A stretch of DNA of 11,091 nt from an uncultured Bacilli bacterium (lineage in GTDB: Bacteria > Bacillota_I > Bacilli_A > RF39 > UBA660): NCBI GenBank assembly GCA_944358565.1, contig CALVRK010000027.1, positions 1 through 11,091 of the forward strand, in the 5' to 3' direction. Position numbers and translations under genes: made by a program. Positions 1 through 7,124 of this stretch are shown in pieces. Within the stretch, counting starts at the first letter, position 1. Each line of letters opens with the position of its first letter. The notes beneath the pieces were generated by a model. That model saw nothing but the letters and a program-made list of their open reading frames with translations, searched no databases and was not told the DNA's origin.

Positions 1-333
1 GAATGGTATAATGGTGGTAATGAATTTAACTTTGTAGCCGCTTTAGATTTGGAAGGCGAAGAGTTAGATAAAATATGTAAAGGTGATGAATATATGGAAC
101 TATTTGAAAAAGAAGTTAAGAGATTAAATCAGAATCAAAAGTTTACAGAATTTATGTCAGCCAAAGAGGAAGAAGAAAAACTTAAGAAAACGCTTATTGA
201 AGATGCGATTCAAAAAGGTGAAATGAAAAAACAAATGGAAATAGCTAAAAACATGTTAGAAAACAAAATGGATTTAAAGTTAATTTCGAAATTAACTGAA
301 CTTTCAATTTCAGAAATTGAAGCATTAAAATAA
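1..333 (+). CDS. Rpn/YhgA-type PD-(D/E)XK nuclease-family protein, C-terminal part
   Basis: The reading frame is open from base 1, so the gene starts outside the window; only about 110 C-terminal residues are present. The visible part has the layout of the tail of Rpn (recombination-promoting nuclease, 'PD-(D/E)XK nuclease family transposase') proteins. There is a short segment (DKICKGDEYMELFEKEV), then a Lys/Glu-rich helical stretch (KEEEEKLKKTLIEDAIQKG), then a closing motif of the type AKNMLENKMDLKLISKLTEL-SISEIEALK. In family members that closing motif reads roughly 'A+.ML..G.d...I...TGLS.eEI..L'. The nuclease core is not visible, so activity cannot be judged. These proteins are mobile-element associated or present in many copies in gut Firmicutes. 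The TTG at 49 is not a credible start because coding sequence continues upstream. A terminator follows 2 bases after the stop. The family call rests on the tail only. Confidence 0.72.
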   Translation, partial: EWYNGGNEFNFVAALDLEGEELDKICKGDEYMELFEKEVKRLNQNQKFTEFMSAKEEEEKLKKTLIEDAIQKGEMKKQMEIAKNMLENKMDLKLISKLTELSISEIEALK

Positions 334-335
334 AG

Positions 336-361
336 CTTTCAAATTTTTTGGAAGTTTTTTT
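336..361 (+). terminator. Rho-independent terminator after the Rpn-family gene
   Basis: CTTTCAAA (336-343) pairs with TTTGGAAG (347-354), giving 8 bp with one G-U pair and a 3-nt loop. Seven T residues follow directly (355-361). It lies 2 nt beyond the stop codon and separates this gene from mutS. Confidence 0.8.
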
Positions 362-397
362 CATTAAAAAATTCATTTCGGAAATGTCGTTACTTTC

Positions 398-426
398 TTG
401 AAAATAAAAAAATGAAATGTTATAAT
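398..426 (+). promoter_or_regulatory. Sigma-A promoter of mutS
   Basis: TTGAAA (398-403), a 17-nt spacer and a perfect TATAAT (421-426). Transcription would begin near 433, giving a leader of about 20 nt. The ribosome site GGAAGTGAT (439-447) lies just before the ATG at 453. Being downstream of a terminator, this should be the sole promoter of mutS. Confidence 0.85.
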
Positions 427-452
427 ATACCAAAAAATGGAAGTGATTAATA

Positions 453-2984
453 ATGGAAAGAAAAGATGTTGATATAGAAAAAGTAACCCCAATGATGAGG
501 CAGTATTTAGAAATAAAAAATGAAAATGAAGACCTAATCATATTTTTTAGATTAGGTGATTTTTACGAAATGTTCTTTGATGATGCCATTAAAGTAAGTC
601 ATGAGCTAGAACTTACCTTAACCGGTAAATCGGCAGGATTAGAAGAGCGAATTCCTATGTGTGGAATTCCTTATCATGCAGCCAGTACTTACATCGATAA
701 ATTAATTGAAAATGGTCATAAAATTGGTATTGTTGAGCAACTAGAAGACCCTAAAAATGTCAAAGGACTAGTTAAAAGAGGAATTGTTCAAATAATAAGC
801 TCTGGTACTATCATGGACACCGATACTTTAAAAGCCGATGATTTTAATTTTATAGCTTCAATCACTGATTTTAAACATGGTTACGCCGTTAGTTATGCTG
901 ATGTATCGACTGGTGAAATGTATGCATTTTTACTTGAACATAATCCCACAAAAGTTGTCTCTGAAATTATTAATTTAGGTGTTAAAGAAGTTATATTAGA
1001 TAGTAAAACTGATAAAGATATCTATTTTATTTTAAAAAATCAGTTCCACTTAACTTTAACTATCACCGATGAGCTATCTGATGAATACGATTATATTTAT
1101 GAAGATATTATTGATCAAAGATATATTCATTCAGTTAAACATTTACTGGCTTATGTTATTCATAATCAAAAAAGAGATTTATCACATCTTCAAAAACTTC
1201 AAATTAGAGAAACCAAAGATCATTTAAAAATGGATGTCCATACCAAAAGAAATTTGGAGTTAACCGAAACTTTAAGATTAAAGCAAAGAAATTATTCTTT
1301 AATTTGGCTTTTAGATAAAACTAAAACAGCTATGGGAGCAAGACTTCTTAAAAACTATTTACTAAACCCTTTAGTTGATAAAAAAGAAATTGAAAAAAGA
1401 TACGCCGTTGTTGAAACTTTACTTAAAGAATTCATTTTAAAAAGCGATTTAGAAAAATATCTAACCGAAGTTTATGATCTAGAAAGACTAAGTGGTAAAA
1501 TCGCTTTTGGAAATGCTAACGGTAAAGATTTACTTCAATTAAAATCATCGTTAAAAGTTTTGCCACAAATATCTGAAATATTAGAAAAAATAAACTATCA
1601 TAAAAAATTAACAGACTTTTCTAATTTGTATAATTTACTTGAAAAAAGTATTTATGAAAACCCACCAGTTAGTACTAAAGAAGGATATTTAATTAAAGAA
1701 GGATATAATGAAAATTTAGATGAACTTAAAACTTTAAGAAAAGGTGGTAAAGACTTTGTCGCTAAATTCGAAACTGAAGAAAGAGAAAAAACTGGCATTA
1801 AAAATTTAAAAGTCGGTTATAATAGAGTTTTTGGCTATTACATTGAAATTAGTAAAGGTAATACAGGTCTAGTTAAAGATGAATGGGGTTATCAAAGGAA
1901 ACAAACATTAGCTAACTGCGAAAGATATATCAGCCCAATTTTAAAAGAAAAAGAAGCTTTAATTTTGAATGCTGAAGAAAAAATTATTGAACTTGAATAT
2001 TCTTTATTTTGTAATATTAGAGACATAGTTAAAACATATATTCCAAAATTGCAAGAAACTGCGAAAATCATCAGTGAAATAGATGTCTTACAGTCATTTG
2101 CCACCATTGCTGAGAATAATAATTATGTAAGACCTAAAATAACTGAAAATGAAATATATATTAAAGAATCTCGCCATCCAGTTGTCGAAAAAGTTATTAA
2201 TAGTGAATTTGTCACTAACGATATCATCATGGATAAAAACACTAACATTTTATTAATAACAGGCCCTAATATGGCTGGTAAATCGACATATATGCGTCAA
2301 ATGGCTATAATCGTTATCATGGCTCAAATAGGATCATTTGTGCCGGCAACCGAGGCCAAACTCCCTATATTTGATGCCATATATACGAGAATTGGTGCTT
2401 CTGATGACTTAGTCAGCGGCGAATCGACATTCATGGTTGAAATGACAGAAGCTGCGAATGCTATCACATCAGCGACCGATAAAAGTTTGCTTTTATTTGA
2501 TGAATTAGGAAGAGGTACTGCCACCTTTGATGGCATGGCTTTAGCGCAAGGCATTATCGAATATATCCATCAAAATATCCAAGGTAAAACCTTTTTCTCA
2601 ACTCATTATCATGAACTCACAGATTTAGATAAAACATTAAATCATTTAAAAAATATCCACGTATCAGCTTATGAAGAAGATGGTAAAATTACTTTTTTAC
2701 ATAAAATTAAAGAAGGTAGTGTTGACAAAAGTTATGGTATTCACGTAGCTAAACTAGCAAATCTTCCAGATTCAGTAATTAAAAGAGCTTCAGAAATTTT
2801 AAAAGTTTATGAAGATAAAGAAAATAAAAGAGATGTTAAAGTTCAAGAAGCTTTACCAATTGACGAGTTAATGCCTAAAAAATCAAAAGTAGAAGAGGAA
2901 ATAGAAAAGATTGATCCTCTAGAAATAACTCCTATGGAAGCTTTAAATATTTTATATAAATTAAAAAAAAATGCTGACAAATAA
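453..2984 (+). CDS. mutS: DNA mismatch repair protein MutS
   Basis: MutS binds mismatched or looped DNA as a dimer and uses ATP to license downstream repair, normally through MutL. The product is 843 aa, close to the usual ~850. The mismatch-wedge motif Phe-X-Glu is present as F37-Y38-E39 in GDFYEMF (N-terminal domain I). The lever/clamp region follows, and then the ABC-type ATPase: Walker A GPNMAGKST (residues 604-612), a Walker B region ending in LLLFDELGRGT (D683, E684), and the H-loop FSTHYHEL (H718). The C-terminus keeps the conserved DPLEITPMEALNILYKLKK tail. The ATG at 453 has a Shine-Dalgarno site at good spacing and fits the MutS N-terminus. The gene has its own promoter and stands alone: mutL, which often follows mutS in Firmicutes, is not in the next 8 kb. 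I see no clear Q-x-x-L-F-type clamp-binding motif near the C-terminus. Confidence 0.97.
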   Translation: MERKDVDIEKVTPMMRQYLEIKNENEDLIIFFRLGDFYEMFFDDAIKVSHELELTLTGKSAGLEERIPMCGIPYHAASTYIDKLIENGHKIGIVEQLEDPKNVKGLVKRGIVQIISSGTIMDTDTLKADDFNFIASITDFKHGYAVSYADVSTGEMYAFLLEHNPTKVVSEIINLGVKEVILDSKTDKDIYFILKNQFHLTLTITDELSDEYDYIYEDIIDQRYIHSVKHLLAYVIHNQKRDLSHLQKLQIRETKDHLKMDVHTKRNLELTETLRLKQRNYSLIWLLDKTKTAMGARLLKNYLLNPLVDKKEIEKRYAVVETLLKEFILKSDLEKYLTEVYDLERLSGKIAFGNANGKDLLQLKSSLKVLPQISEILEKINYHKKLTDFSNLYNLLEKSIYENPPVSTKEGYLIKEGYNENLDELKTLRKGGKDFVAKFETEEREKTGIKNLKVGYNRVFGYYIEISKGNTGLVKDEWGYQRKQTLANCERYISPILKEKEALILNAEEKIIELEYSLFCNIRDIVKTYIPKLQETAKIISEIDVLQSFATIAENNNYVRPKITENEIYIKESRHPVVEKVINSEFVTNDIIMDKNTNILLITGPNMAGKSTYMRQMAIIVIMAQIGSFVPATEAKLPIFDAIYTRIGASDDLVSGESTFMVEMTEAANAITSATDKSLLLFDELGRGTATFDGMALAQGIIEYIHQNIQGKTFFSTHYHELTDLDKTLNHLKNIHVSAYEEDGKITFLHKIKEGSVDKSYGIHVAKLANLPDSVIKRASEILKVYEDKENKRDVKVQEALPIDELMPKKSKVEEEIEKIDPLEITPMEALNILYKLKKNADK

Positions 2985-3035
2985 GCATCTTTGTACATGG
3001 ATTTATGTAAAATAGCCATAATAACAAAAAAATTA

Positions 3036-3063
3036 TTGTTCAAAACGAAAAAATCGGTATAAT
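3036..3063 (+). promoter_or_regulatory. Probable sigma-A promoter of the SipW/TasA-like gene
   Basis: A perfect TATAAT (3058-3063) is preceded at 16 nt by TTGTTC (3036-3041), a partial -35 match. The predicted start near 3070 leaves a leader of only about a dozen bases, consisting mostly of the ribosome-binding site. Confidence 0.6.
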
Positions 3064-3070
3064 TAAAATA

Positions 3071-3078
3071 AGGTGAGG
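3071..3078 (+). promoter_or_regulatory. Ribosome-binding site fixing the start at 3082
   Basis: AGGTGAGG lies just before ATG 3082. A GTG at 3073 is in the same frame but is part of this Shine-Dalgarno sequence, so it is not the start. Confidence 0.6.
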
Positions 3079-3081
3079 CAT

Positions 3082-3432
3082 ATGCATAAAAAGAGAAGAA
3101 AAAGATCATTAGTAATAGGGTATTTACTAGCCATATTAGTTTGTATGACTATCGGTTATGCAGCCTTTTCAACACAACTTCAAATATCTGGAACATCATC
3201 TATAACTTCAAATTGGGATGTCCAAATAACCGATATTACTCAAGGAATACCGACTGGAACGGGAGAAAATGCTGTTGCGCCTTCTTATACCATAACTACA
3301 GCAACCATGGAAGCAAATTTGTATAACCCAGGTGATGCCATGACATATGAAATAACTATTAAAAATAAAGGAACAATTGATGCGGTGCTTAGTAAAATAA
3401 TAAAATCAGAAAATAATAACTCAGCCATTTAA
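3082..3432 (+). pseudogene. SipW/TasA-like surface protein, N-terminal fragment, prematurely stopped
   Basis: The open part encodes 116 aa. A basic start (MHKKRRKRS) is followed by a hydrophobic segment (about residues 10-28, VIGYLLAILVCMTIGYAAFS). The GYAAFST ending resembles the SipW-dependent signal of TasA/camelysin-type exported proteins. The mature part has the beta-rich look of those proteins (SNWDVQITDI, NPGDAMTYEITIKNKGTIDA). It breaks off after SENNNSAI at three in-frame stops (TAA TAA TGA, 3430-3438), where family members normally continue the beta-sandwich. The next module (3422-4029) is in other frames, so this looks like the 5' half of a broken gene. Promoter and ribosome site are intact, so the short exported product could still be made. 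It has no similarity to mutS or tad genes. A sequencing or assembly error is the main alternative. Confidence 0.6.
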
Positions 3433-4029
3433 TAATGAAATGTGGAGAATTCTATCTATAGATTCAAATGGAAAATAAAAATAGTAAAAGATGAGGTAAT
3501 GCCAAATAGAGTATGGGATTATTCTAATTCAAATAATTGGGATAATCCGGTTGATTTAAACACATATTTAAACGAAAGTTATTTAAAGACTATAATAATA
3601 AACCAAGATAAAATAGAACCCTGCACATGGAGTATAGGTGCGGTAACTCCTGATACTAATAGCTTAATTAAGCAAATTGCAGACGAAAATAGAACACAGT
3701 CACAGATTGCAAGTGTGGGACTAATTACAGCTAGCGAATATTTAAGAGCAAATTCCAATACAGAATCATGTGAGAATTATAGTTTAAATAATAAACATTA
3801 TAATATTTGCAAAGACACTAATTGGCTAGTTAAAGAAAATTCATATTGGACAATATCGGCACGTACTGGTGATTCTCATAGCATATTTTTTGTTGAAAGC
3901 AGTTGCAATTTGTATACCAACTATGCATTTAACGATATTTATGGCGTTCTTCCTGCAGTTAATCTATCCTCCGATATAAATTTAAGCGGAACAGGAAAAT
4001 TAAGTGATCCATTCATTATAGTAGAATAA
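3422..4029 (+). pseudogene. C-terminal WRIL/SNSNNW surface-protein module, frameshifted
   Basis: This is a module often seen in exported proteins of uncultured gut Bacilli, resembling the DUF6273-type fold. Visible landmarks in order are FNNEMWRILSIDSNGK, IKIVKDEVMPNRVWD, SNSNNW, VDLNTYLN, WSIGAVT, GLITASEYLRAN, a Cys-bearing segment (ESCENYSL..YNICKDTNWL), YWTISAR and the end motif VLPAVNLSSDINLSGTGKLSDPF. The first landmark is read from 3428 in frame 2. From 3475 onward (IKIVKD...) everything is in frame 1. Adding one A to the AAAA run at 3472-3475 would join them perfectly (NGK-IKIVKDE), so a single-base deletion is visible. The GTG at 3442 and the ATGs nearby have no ribosome site, so this part is unlikely to be translated on its own. 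Its 5' end abuts the fragment at 3082-3432. No terminator is evident. Confidence 0.6.
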
Positions 4030-4050
4030 ATATATAAATGATAGAACAAA

Positions 4051-4183
4051 TTAGTAAAGACGTAAGACTTTATAAACATGCGCGAAGCGGACGTTTTATA
4101 TATGAGAATATGAGCTTGAAAATGGGTTTTCACGGAAGTGAATAGTTCGCGGGTGTATATCCGTTAGTGCAAGCAGTAACTAC
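4051..4183 (+). ncRNA. Structured, pseudoknotted RNA; raiA-motif candidate
   Basis: This non-coding stretch has GC-rich blocks unlike its AT-rich surroundings and several exact helices. Local ones are UAAAG 4055-4059 with CUUUA 4068-4072; AUAU 4100-4103 with AUAU 4108-4111, closing a GAGA tetraloop; and UUCAC 4129-4133 with GUGAA 4138-4142, closing a GGAA tetraloop. Long-range ones are CGCGAA 4081-4086 with UUCGCG 4146-4151; CGGA 4088-4091 with UCCG 4160-4163; GCUUG 4114-4118 with CAAGC 4170-4174; and a possible closing UAG/CUA (4052-4054 with 4180-4182). The three long-range helices cross each other, implying pseudoknots. Size, pseudoknots and the UUCGCGGGUGUAUAUCCGUU / CAAGCAGUAAC stretch fit my recollection of the raiA motif of Firmicutes, but I could not run a covariance search. 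Function is not known to me. It sits between the broken surface gene and the tad promoter and may be an independent transcript. No clear promoter of its own was found. Confidence 0.62.
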
Positions 4184-4186
4184 AAA

Positions 4187-4214
4187 AATAATATGTTAAT
4201 GTTATTACCTTTTT
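4187..4214 (+). terminator. Weak possible terminator of the structured RNA
   Basis: AATAATA (4187-4193) pairs with TGTTATT (4200-4206), with one G-U pair and a 6-nt loop. ACC and five Ts follow. The stem is A/T-only and the T run is offset, so this is tentative. Confidence 0.3.
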
Positions 4215-4258
4215 GAATACAAATATTTAAATTAAAATAAGAGATTTTATCAACATTA

Positions 4259-4287
4259 TTGTTATTAAGTCTTTTTTTTGATATAAT
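4259..4287 (+). promoter_or_regulatory. Sigma-A promoter of the tad operon
   Basis: TTGTTA (4259-4264), a 17-nt spacer containing a T8 run, and a perfect TATAAT (4282-4287). Transcription would start near 4294. That makes the upstream in-frame ATG at 4293 unusable and supports the tadE start at 4314. Confidence 0.75.
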
Positions 4288-4297
4288 TTATTATGAT

Positions 4298-4310
4298 AGG
4301 AAAGCGTGAT
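4298..4310 (+). promoter_or_regulatory. Ribosome-binding site fixing the tadE start at 4314
   Basis: AGGAAAGCGTGAT, whose GTGAT part matches the anti-Shine-Dalgarno in the same register as the mutS site, ends 3 nt before ATG 4314. The resulting protein begins MNKKGQALVEF, the expected prepilin start. Confidence 0.55.
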
Positions 4311-4313
4311 AAT

Positions 4314-4670
4314 ATGAATAAGAAGGGGCAAGCTTTAGTGGAATTCATACTTATATTACCAGTTTTACTATTAATTGCTATGGCAATGATTGATATTGGT
4401 AATATTTTTTTGAAAAAATATGATTTAAATGACAATTTAGAAACAGTCGCCGATTTATATATAAACAGTAAAACAAAAGAACTAGGAGTTTATCTAGCAG
4501 CTAATGATTTAACTTTACATGATGAAACCCATGATGGTATGATTACCTTAACTTTAAAAAAGAATATCAAAATAACGGCTCCACTATTAAGTAATGTTTT
4601 AGGTAAAAATTATGAGATAGAAACTTCTAAAATATTATACGAAAACTATGAAGGTTTAAATGGACAGTAA
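4314..4670 (+). CDS. tadE: TadE-like minor pilin (pseudopilin)
   Basis: A 118-aa protein of the TadE type, a minor pilin of the Tad/type IVc pilus. It begins MNKKG|QALVEF: a short basic leader, a Gly at which a prepilin peptidase would cut, and Glu at mature position +5. A 20-residue hydrophobic helix follows (about residues 8-30, FILILPVLLLIAMAMIDIG). The remainder is a small, mostly polar extracytoplasmic domain. The ATG at 4314 is preferred to the ATG at 4293, which coincides with the predicted transcription start. It is the first gene of the tad operon and its end overlaps the next gene by 11 nt, indicating translational coupling. No Flp-type major pilin is next to it. The prepilin peptidase needed for maturation is not in the window. 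Confidence 0.82.
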   Translation: MNKKGQALVEFILILPVLLLIAMAMIDIGNIFLKKYDLNDNLETVADLYINSKTKELGVYLAANDLTLHDETHDGMITLTLKKNIKITAPLLSNVLGKNYEIETSKILYENYEGLNGQ

Positions 4671-5031
4671 AGGACAAACCTTAATAATATTTGTCTTAAT
4701 TTTACCTATTTTATTACTATTATTCGCATTAATTTGGGAAGTAGGAAACCTTAGCTTTACTATAAACAAATATGAAATAGAAATCGAAGATACTATCAAA
4801 TATGGCTTAAATCATTTAGATGATGAAAACCTAGAAGAAGTTTTAACTAATTTATTAAAAGCAAACCTTGATGGTAAAATAAGTGTTGAAATAAATAATC
4901 AGGCTATCAAAGTAAATGTCAAACAAAAATATGATGCTATGTTCAATAATTTACTTAATCATAAATTTGATATCGATTTAACTTATAACGGTTATATCGA
5001 AAATAAAAAATTAATCATCCAAAAAGAATAG
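4660..5031 (+). CDS. Second TadE/TadF-like minor pilin
   Basis: A 123-aa protein with the same layout as the preceding TadE-like protein. It has a short leader (MDSKG), a long hydrophobic helix (about residues 7-32, including TLIIFVLILPILLLLFALIW) and a polar C-terminal domain rich in Asn, Lys and Ile. The expected cleavage site is KG|QTLIIF, but mature position +5 is Ile instead of the conserved Glu. In other type IV-like pilins that Glu is important for assembly. It may be the TadF counterpart of the system. The start at 4660 has GAAGGT at 4650-4655 and lies inside the end of tadE. The stop is 10 nt before the next start. Confidence 0.75.
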   Translation: MDSKGQTLIIFVLILPILLLLFALIWEVGNLSFTINKYEIEIEDTIKYGLNHLDDENLEEVLTNLLKANLDGKISVEINNQAIKVNVKQKYDAMFNNLLNHKFDIDLTYNGYIENKKLIIQKE

Positions 5032-5041
5032 AGGGATACCT

Positions 5042-5782
5042 ATGGCTTTAAAACAAGCAAAAGTAATTACAATTACATCAGTTAAAGGCGGAACGGGCAA
5101 AACCACCACCGCTCTAGCTCTAGCTGGTATTTTATCTAATAAAAAAACAAAAACAATAATTGTCGATATGGACCTGCACTCAGGCGTCGTTGCCGCATCT
5201 TTAAATTTAAAAGCAAAAAAAGACATCTATACTTTAGTTAACGATTATATGAATCATGGTTTAAAAGATTTAGATGAATATATAACTAAATATAATGATT
5301 ATATTGATGTTTTACCAGCTCCTAAAGACCCGAGAAGTGTTGGTAAAATAAATTCACATTATATTGATGTAATTTTAAAAAAGTTAAAATATAGATATGA
5401 TGTTATTTTAATAGACACAAATCATATTATCGATGATATTAACTTAATTACTTTTGATAATAGCGACAGTATTATTTATGTAATTACTAATGACTTAATG
5501 AATTTAAAAAACATGAAAACGATGCTTGCTATTTACAAAGATATGAATTTAAATAATTTTTATTTAGTTTTAAATGAAGCGTTGTCTAAAGATAAAGTTG
5601 ACCTTTATACTATAAATAGTTTTTTAGAAAAGAATATCGATTATGTTGTGCCAAGTAATGCTTTTATCAAAAACATGAGAAAGATATTAATGGATGGTAA
5701 AATAATAACTTTAGAAAAAGCATACCAAAAAGAAAAACCTATTTTAGTTTTATCTGAAATGTTAGACAAAATTTTAAAGTAA
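5042..5782 (+). CDS. cpaE: CpaE/TadZ-type ParA/MinD-family ATPase
   Basis: A 246-aa deviant-Walker ATPase of the ParA/MinD superfamily. SVKGGTGKTTT (residues 13-23) carries the signature lysine K15 and the P-loop lysine K20. VDMDLHSG (41-48) is the switch region and YDVILIDT (119-126, D125) is Walker B. In tad loci this type (TadZ/CpaE) is a membrane-associated ATPase that localises the pilus machine. Classical CpaE/TadZ proteins carry an N-terminal receiver-like domain; here the protein starts at the ATPase, so it is a short form. The start at 5042 has a GAGGG site (5031-5035) overlapping the upstream stop codon. It lies between the pilin genes and cpaF, the normal order. It has none of the partner genes of a partition or cell-division Min system, which supports the pilus role. 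Confidence 0.82.
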   Translation: MALKQAKVITITSVKGGTGKTTTALALAGILSNKKTKTIIVDMDLHSGVVAASLNLKAKKDIYTLVNDYMNHGLKDLDEYITKYNDYIDVLPAPKDPRSVGKINSHYIDVILKKLKYRYDVILIDTNHIIDDINLITFDNSDSIIYVITNDLMNLKNMKTMLAIYKDMNLNNFYLVLNEALSKDKVDLYTINSFLEKNIDYVVPSNAFIKNMRKILMDGKIITLEKAYQKEKPILVLSEMLDKILK

Positions 5783-5795
5783 AGGAGGTAAGAGG

Positions 5796-7124
5796 ATGGA
5801 AAGCAAAAGATTTATCGATGAATTCGCCTTTTCAGTTGAACAAAACTTACCTAAAGAAATAGATGACTATGATGAATTTCCAAACAAAAAATTACTAGAT
5901 GAATTAAGAAGTAAAATCATCCAAAATATTATTGATGGCAAAGACCGTACAAAAGAAAGTATGAAAGATTTTGTCAAAGATGAAATAGATAAAGCAGTTG
6001 AAGGTTATGATTTAACCCATGAAGAACTAAGTTACATATATAATCTTATCGATAACGAAGTAAATGGTTATGGACCTTTGACTGAACTTTTAAAAGATAA
6101 AGAAATAACAGAAATCATGGTTAACTCTCCAAATGAAATATATATCGAGTTAGATGGTAAAGTTATTAAAGACGATAGCGTAAGTTTTATCAATGATGCC
6201 CATATTGTTCGCGTCGTTCAAAGACTAATTCAACCAATCGGAAAAACTATCGATATTGCCCATCCAATGGTTGATGCTAGACTAGAAGATGGTTCTAGAT
6301 TAAACGCGATCTTACCACCTTTATCTTTAAATGGACCGGTTGTAACAATTAGAAAATTCAAAAGCGAACTTGCTAACATCGAAGATTTGCTTAGAACCGG
6401 AACCTTAACTCCATATATGGCAAGATTCTTAGAAGCCTGTGTTCATGCAAAATTAAACATCTTAGTTGTCGGAGGAACAGGTGCTGGTAAAACAACATTG
6501 TTAAACGTTTTATCATCGTTTTGTGATCATCGTGACCGTATAATTACTATTGAAGATGCCGCTGAATTAAAATTAAAGCAAGAGCACGTTATTTCTCTAG
6601 AAACAAGAACAACTAATTATGAAGATGATGGTGCCGTTACTATTAGAGACTTAGTAATTAATTCTCTTAGAATGAGACCAGACCGTATAATCGTCGGTGA
6701 AGTTAGAGGTAAAGAAGCTTTTGATATGCTTCAAGCTATGAATACTGGTCACGAAGGTAGTATGACTACTATGCACGCTAATAGCCCAGCTGATGCATTA
6801 AATAGACTAGAGACCATGGTATTAATGAACGGAGTAGAAATACCTGTAACCGCTATTAGAGAATATATTGAAAGCGCTATTCAGATTGTTGTTCAAGTTA
6901 CAAGATTATCTGATGGCCGAAGAAGAGTCAGTAGTATAAATGAAATCATCGGCATTGAAAACGGTGAGATAAAACAAAAAGAAATATTTAAATTTAGACA
7001 AACTGGTGTTTTACCTAATGGCGATGTTGATGGAGAGTTTTTACTCCACAAATACGTTCCAAAAGTATATGATAGAATCAAAGCCAAAGGAATTGATGAT
7101 TTAAAAGATATTTTTGGAAAATAG
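5796..7124 (+). CDS. cpaF: CpaF/TadA secretion ATPase, pilus motor
   Basis: A 442-aa type II/IV secretion ATPase of the CpaF/TadA family, the cytoplasmic hexamer that powers assembly (and possibly retraction) of Tad pili. An N-terminal helical region (about 1-85) is followed by NGYGPLTELL (around residue 91) and ITEIMVN, typical of CpaF. The catalytic core has Walker A GGTGAGKTT (226-234), the Asp box TIEDAAEL (E253, D254), the Walker B region PDRIIVGEVRG (E302) and the His box GHEGSMTTMHANS (H319, H327). All key residues are present and the length is normal for the family. The start is fixed by an excellent AGGAGGT site at 5783-5789. The gene follows cpaE by 13 nt. Its stop codon lies within the Shine-Dalgarno sequence of tadB. 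Confidence 0.95.
   Translation: MESKRFIDEFAFSVEQNLPKEIDDYDEFPNKKLLDELRSKIIQNIIDGKDRTKESMKDFVKDEIDKAVEGYDLTHEELSYIYNLIDNEVNGYGPLTELLKDKEITEIMVNSPNEIYIELDGKVIKDDSVSFINDAHIVRVVQRLIQPIGKTIDIAHPMVDARLEDGSRLNAILPPLSLNGPVVTIRKFKSELANIEDLLRTGTLTPYMARFLEACVHAKLNILVVGGTGAGKTTLLNVLSSFCDHRDRIITIEDAAELKLKQEHVISLETRTTNYEDDGAVTIRDLVINSLRMRPDRIIVGEVRGKEAFDMLQAMNTGHEGSMTTMHANSPADALNRLETMVLMNGVEIPVTAIREYIESAIQIVVQVTRLSDGRRRVSSINEIIGIENGEIKQKEIFKFRQTGVLPNGDVDGEFLLHKYVPKVYDRIKAKGIDDLKDIFGK

Noticed and set aside
374..386. CATTT-CGG-AAATG small palindrome upstream of the mutS promoter as an operator.
   Set aside because: Five A/T-rich base pairs are common by chance here and the site lies upstream of the -35 without a second copy.
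2985..3035. A terminator after mutS (TACAT/ATGTA and AATAA/TTATT stems).
   Set aside because: Both stems are 5 bp or less and A/T-rich, and neither is followed by a T run, so termination after mutS cannot be supported from sequence.
3442..4029. An independent gene beginning at GTG 3442.
   Set aside because: No ribosome-binding site precedes it. Its first residues (VENSIYRF) are an out-of-frame reading of the conserved MWRILSIDSNGK motif.
3939..4133. A minus-strand ORF over the end of the surface-protein fragment and the structured RNA.
   Set aside because: It has no ribosome site and no recognisable motif, and it overlaps both a protein module and an RNA fold on the plus strand.
4293..4313. 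ATG at 4293 as the start of the first pilin gene.
   Set aside because: It coincides with the predicted transcription start and has no ribosome site. ATG 4314 has both a suitable site and the expected prepilin N-terminus.
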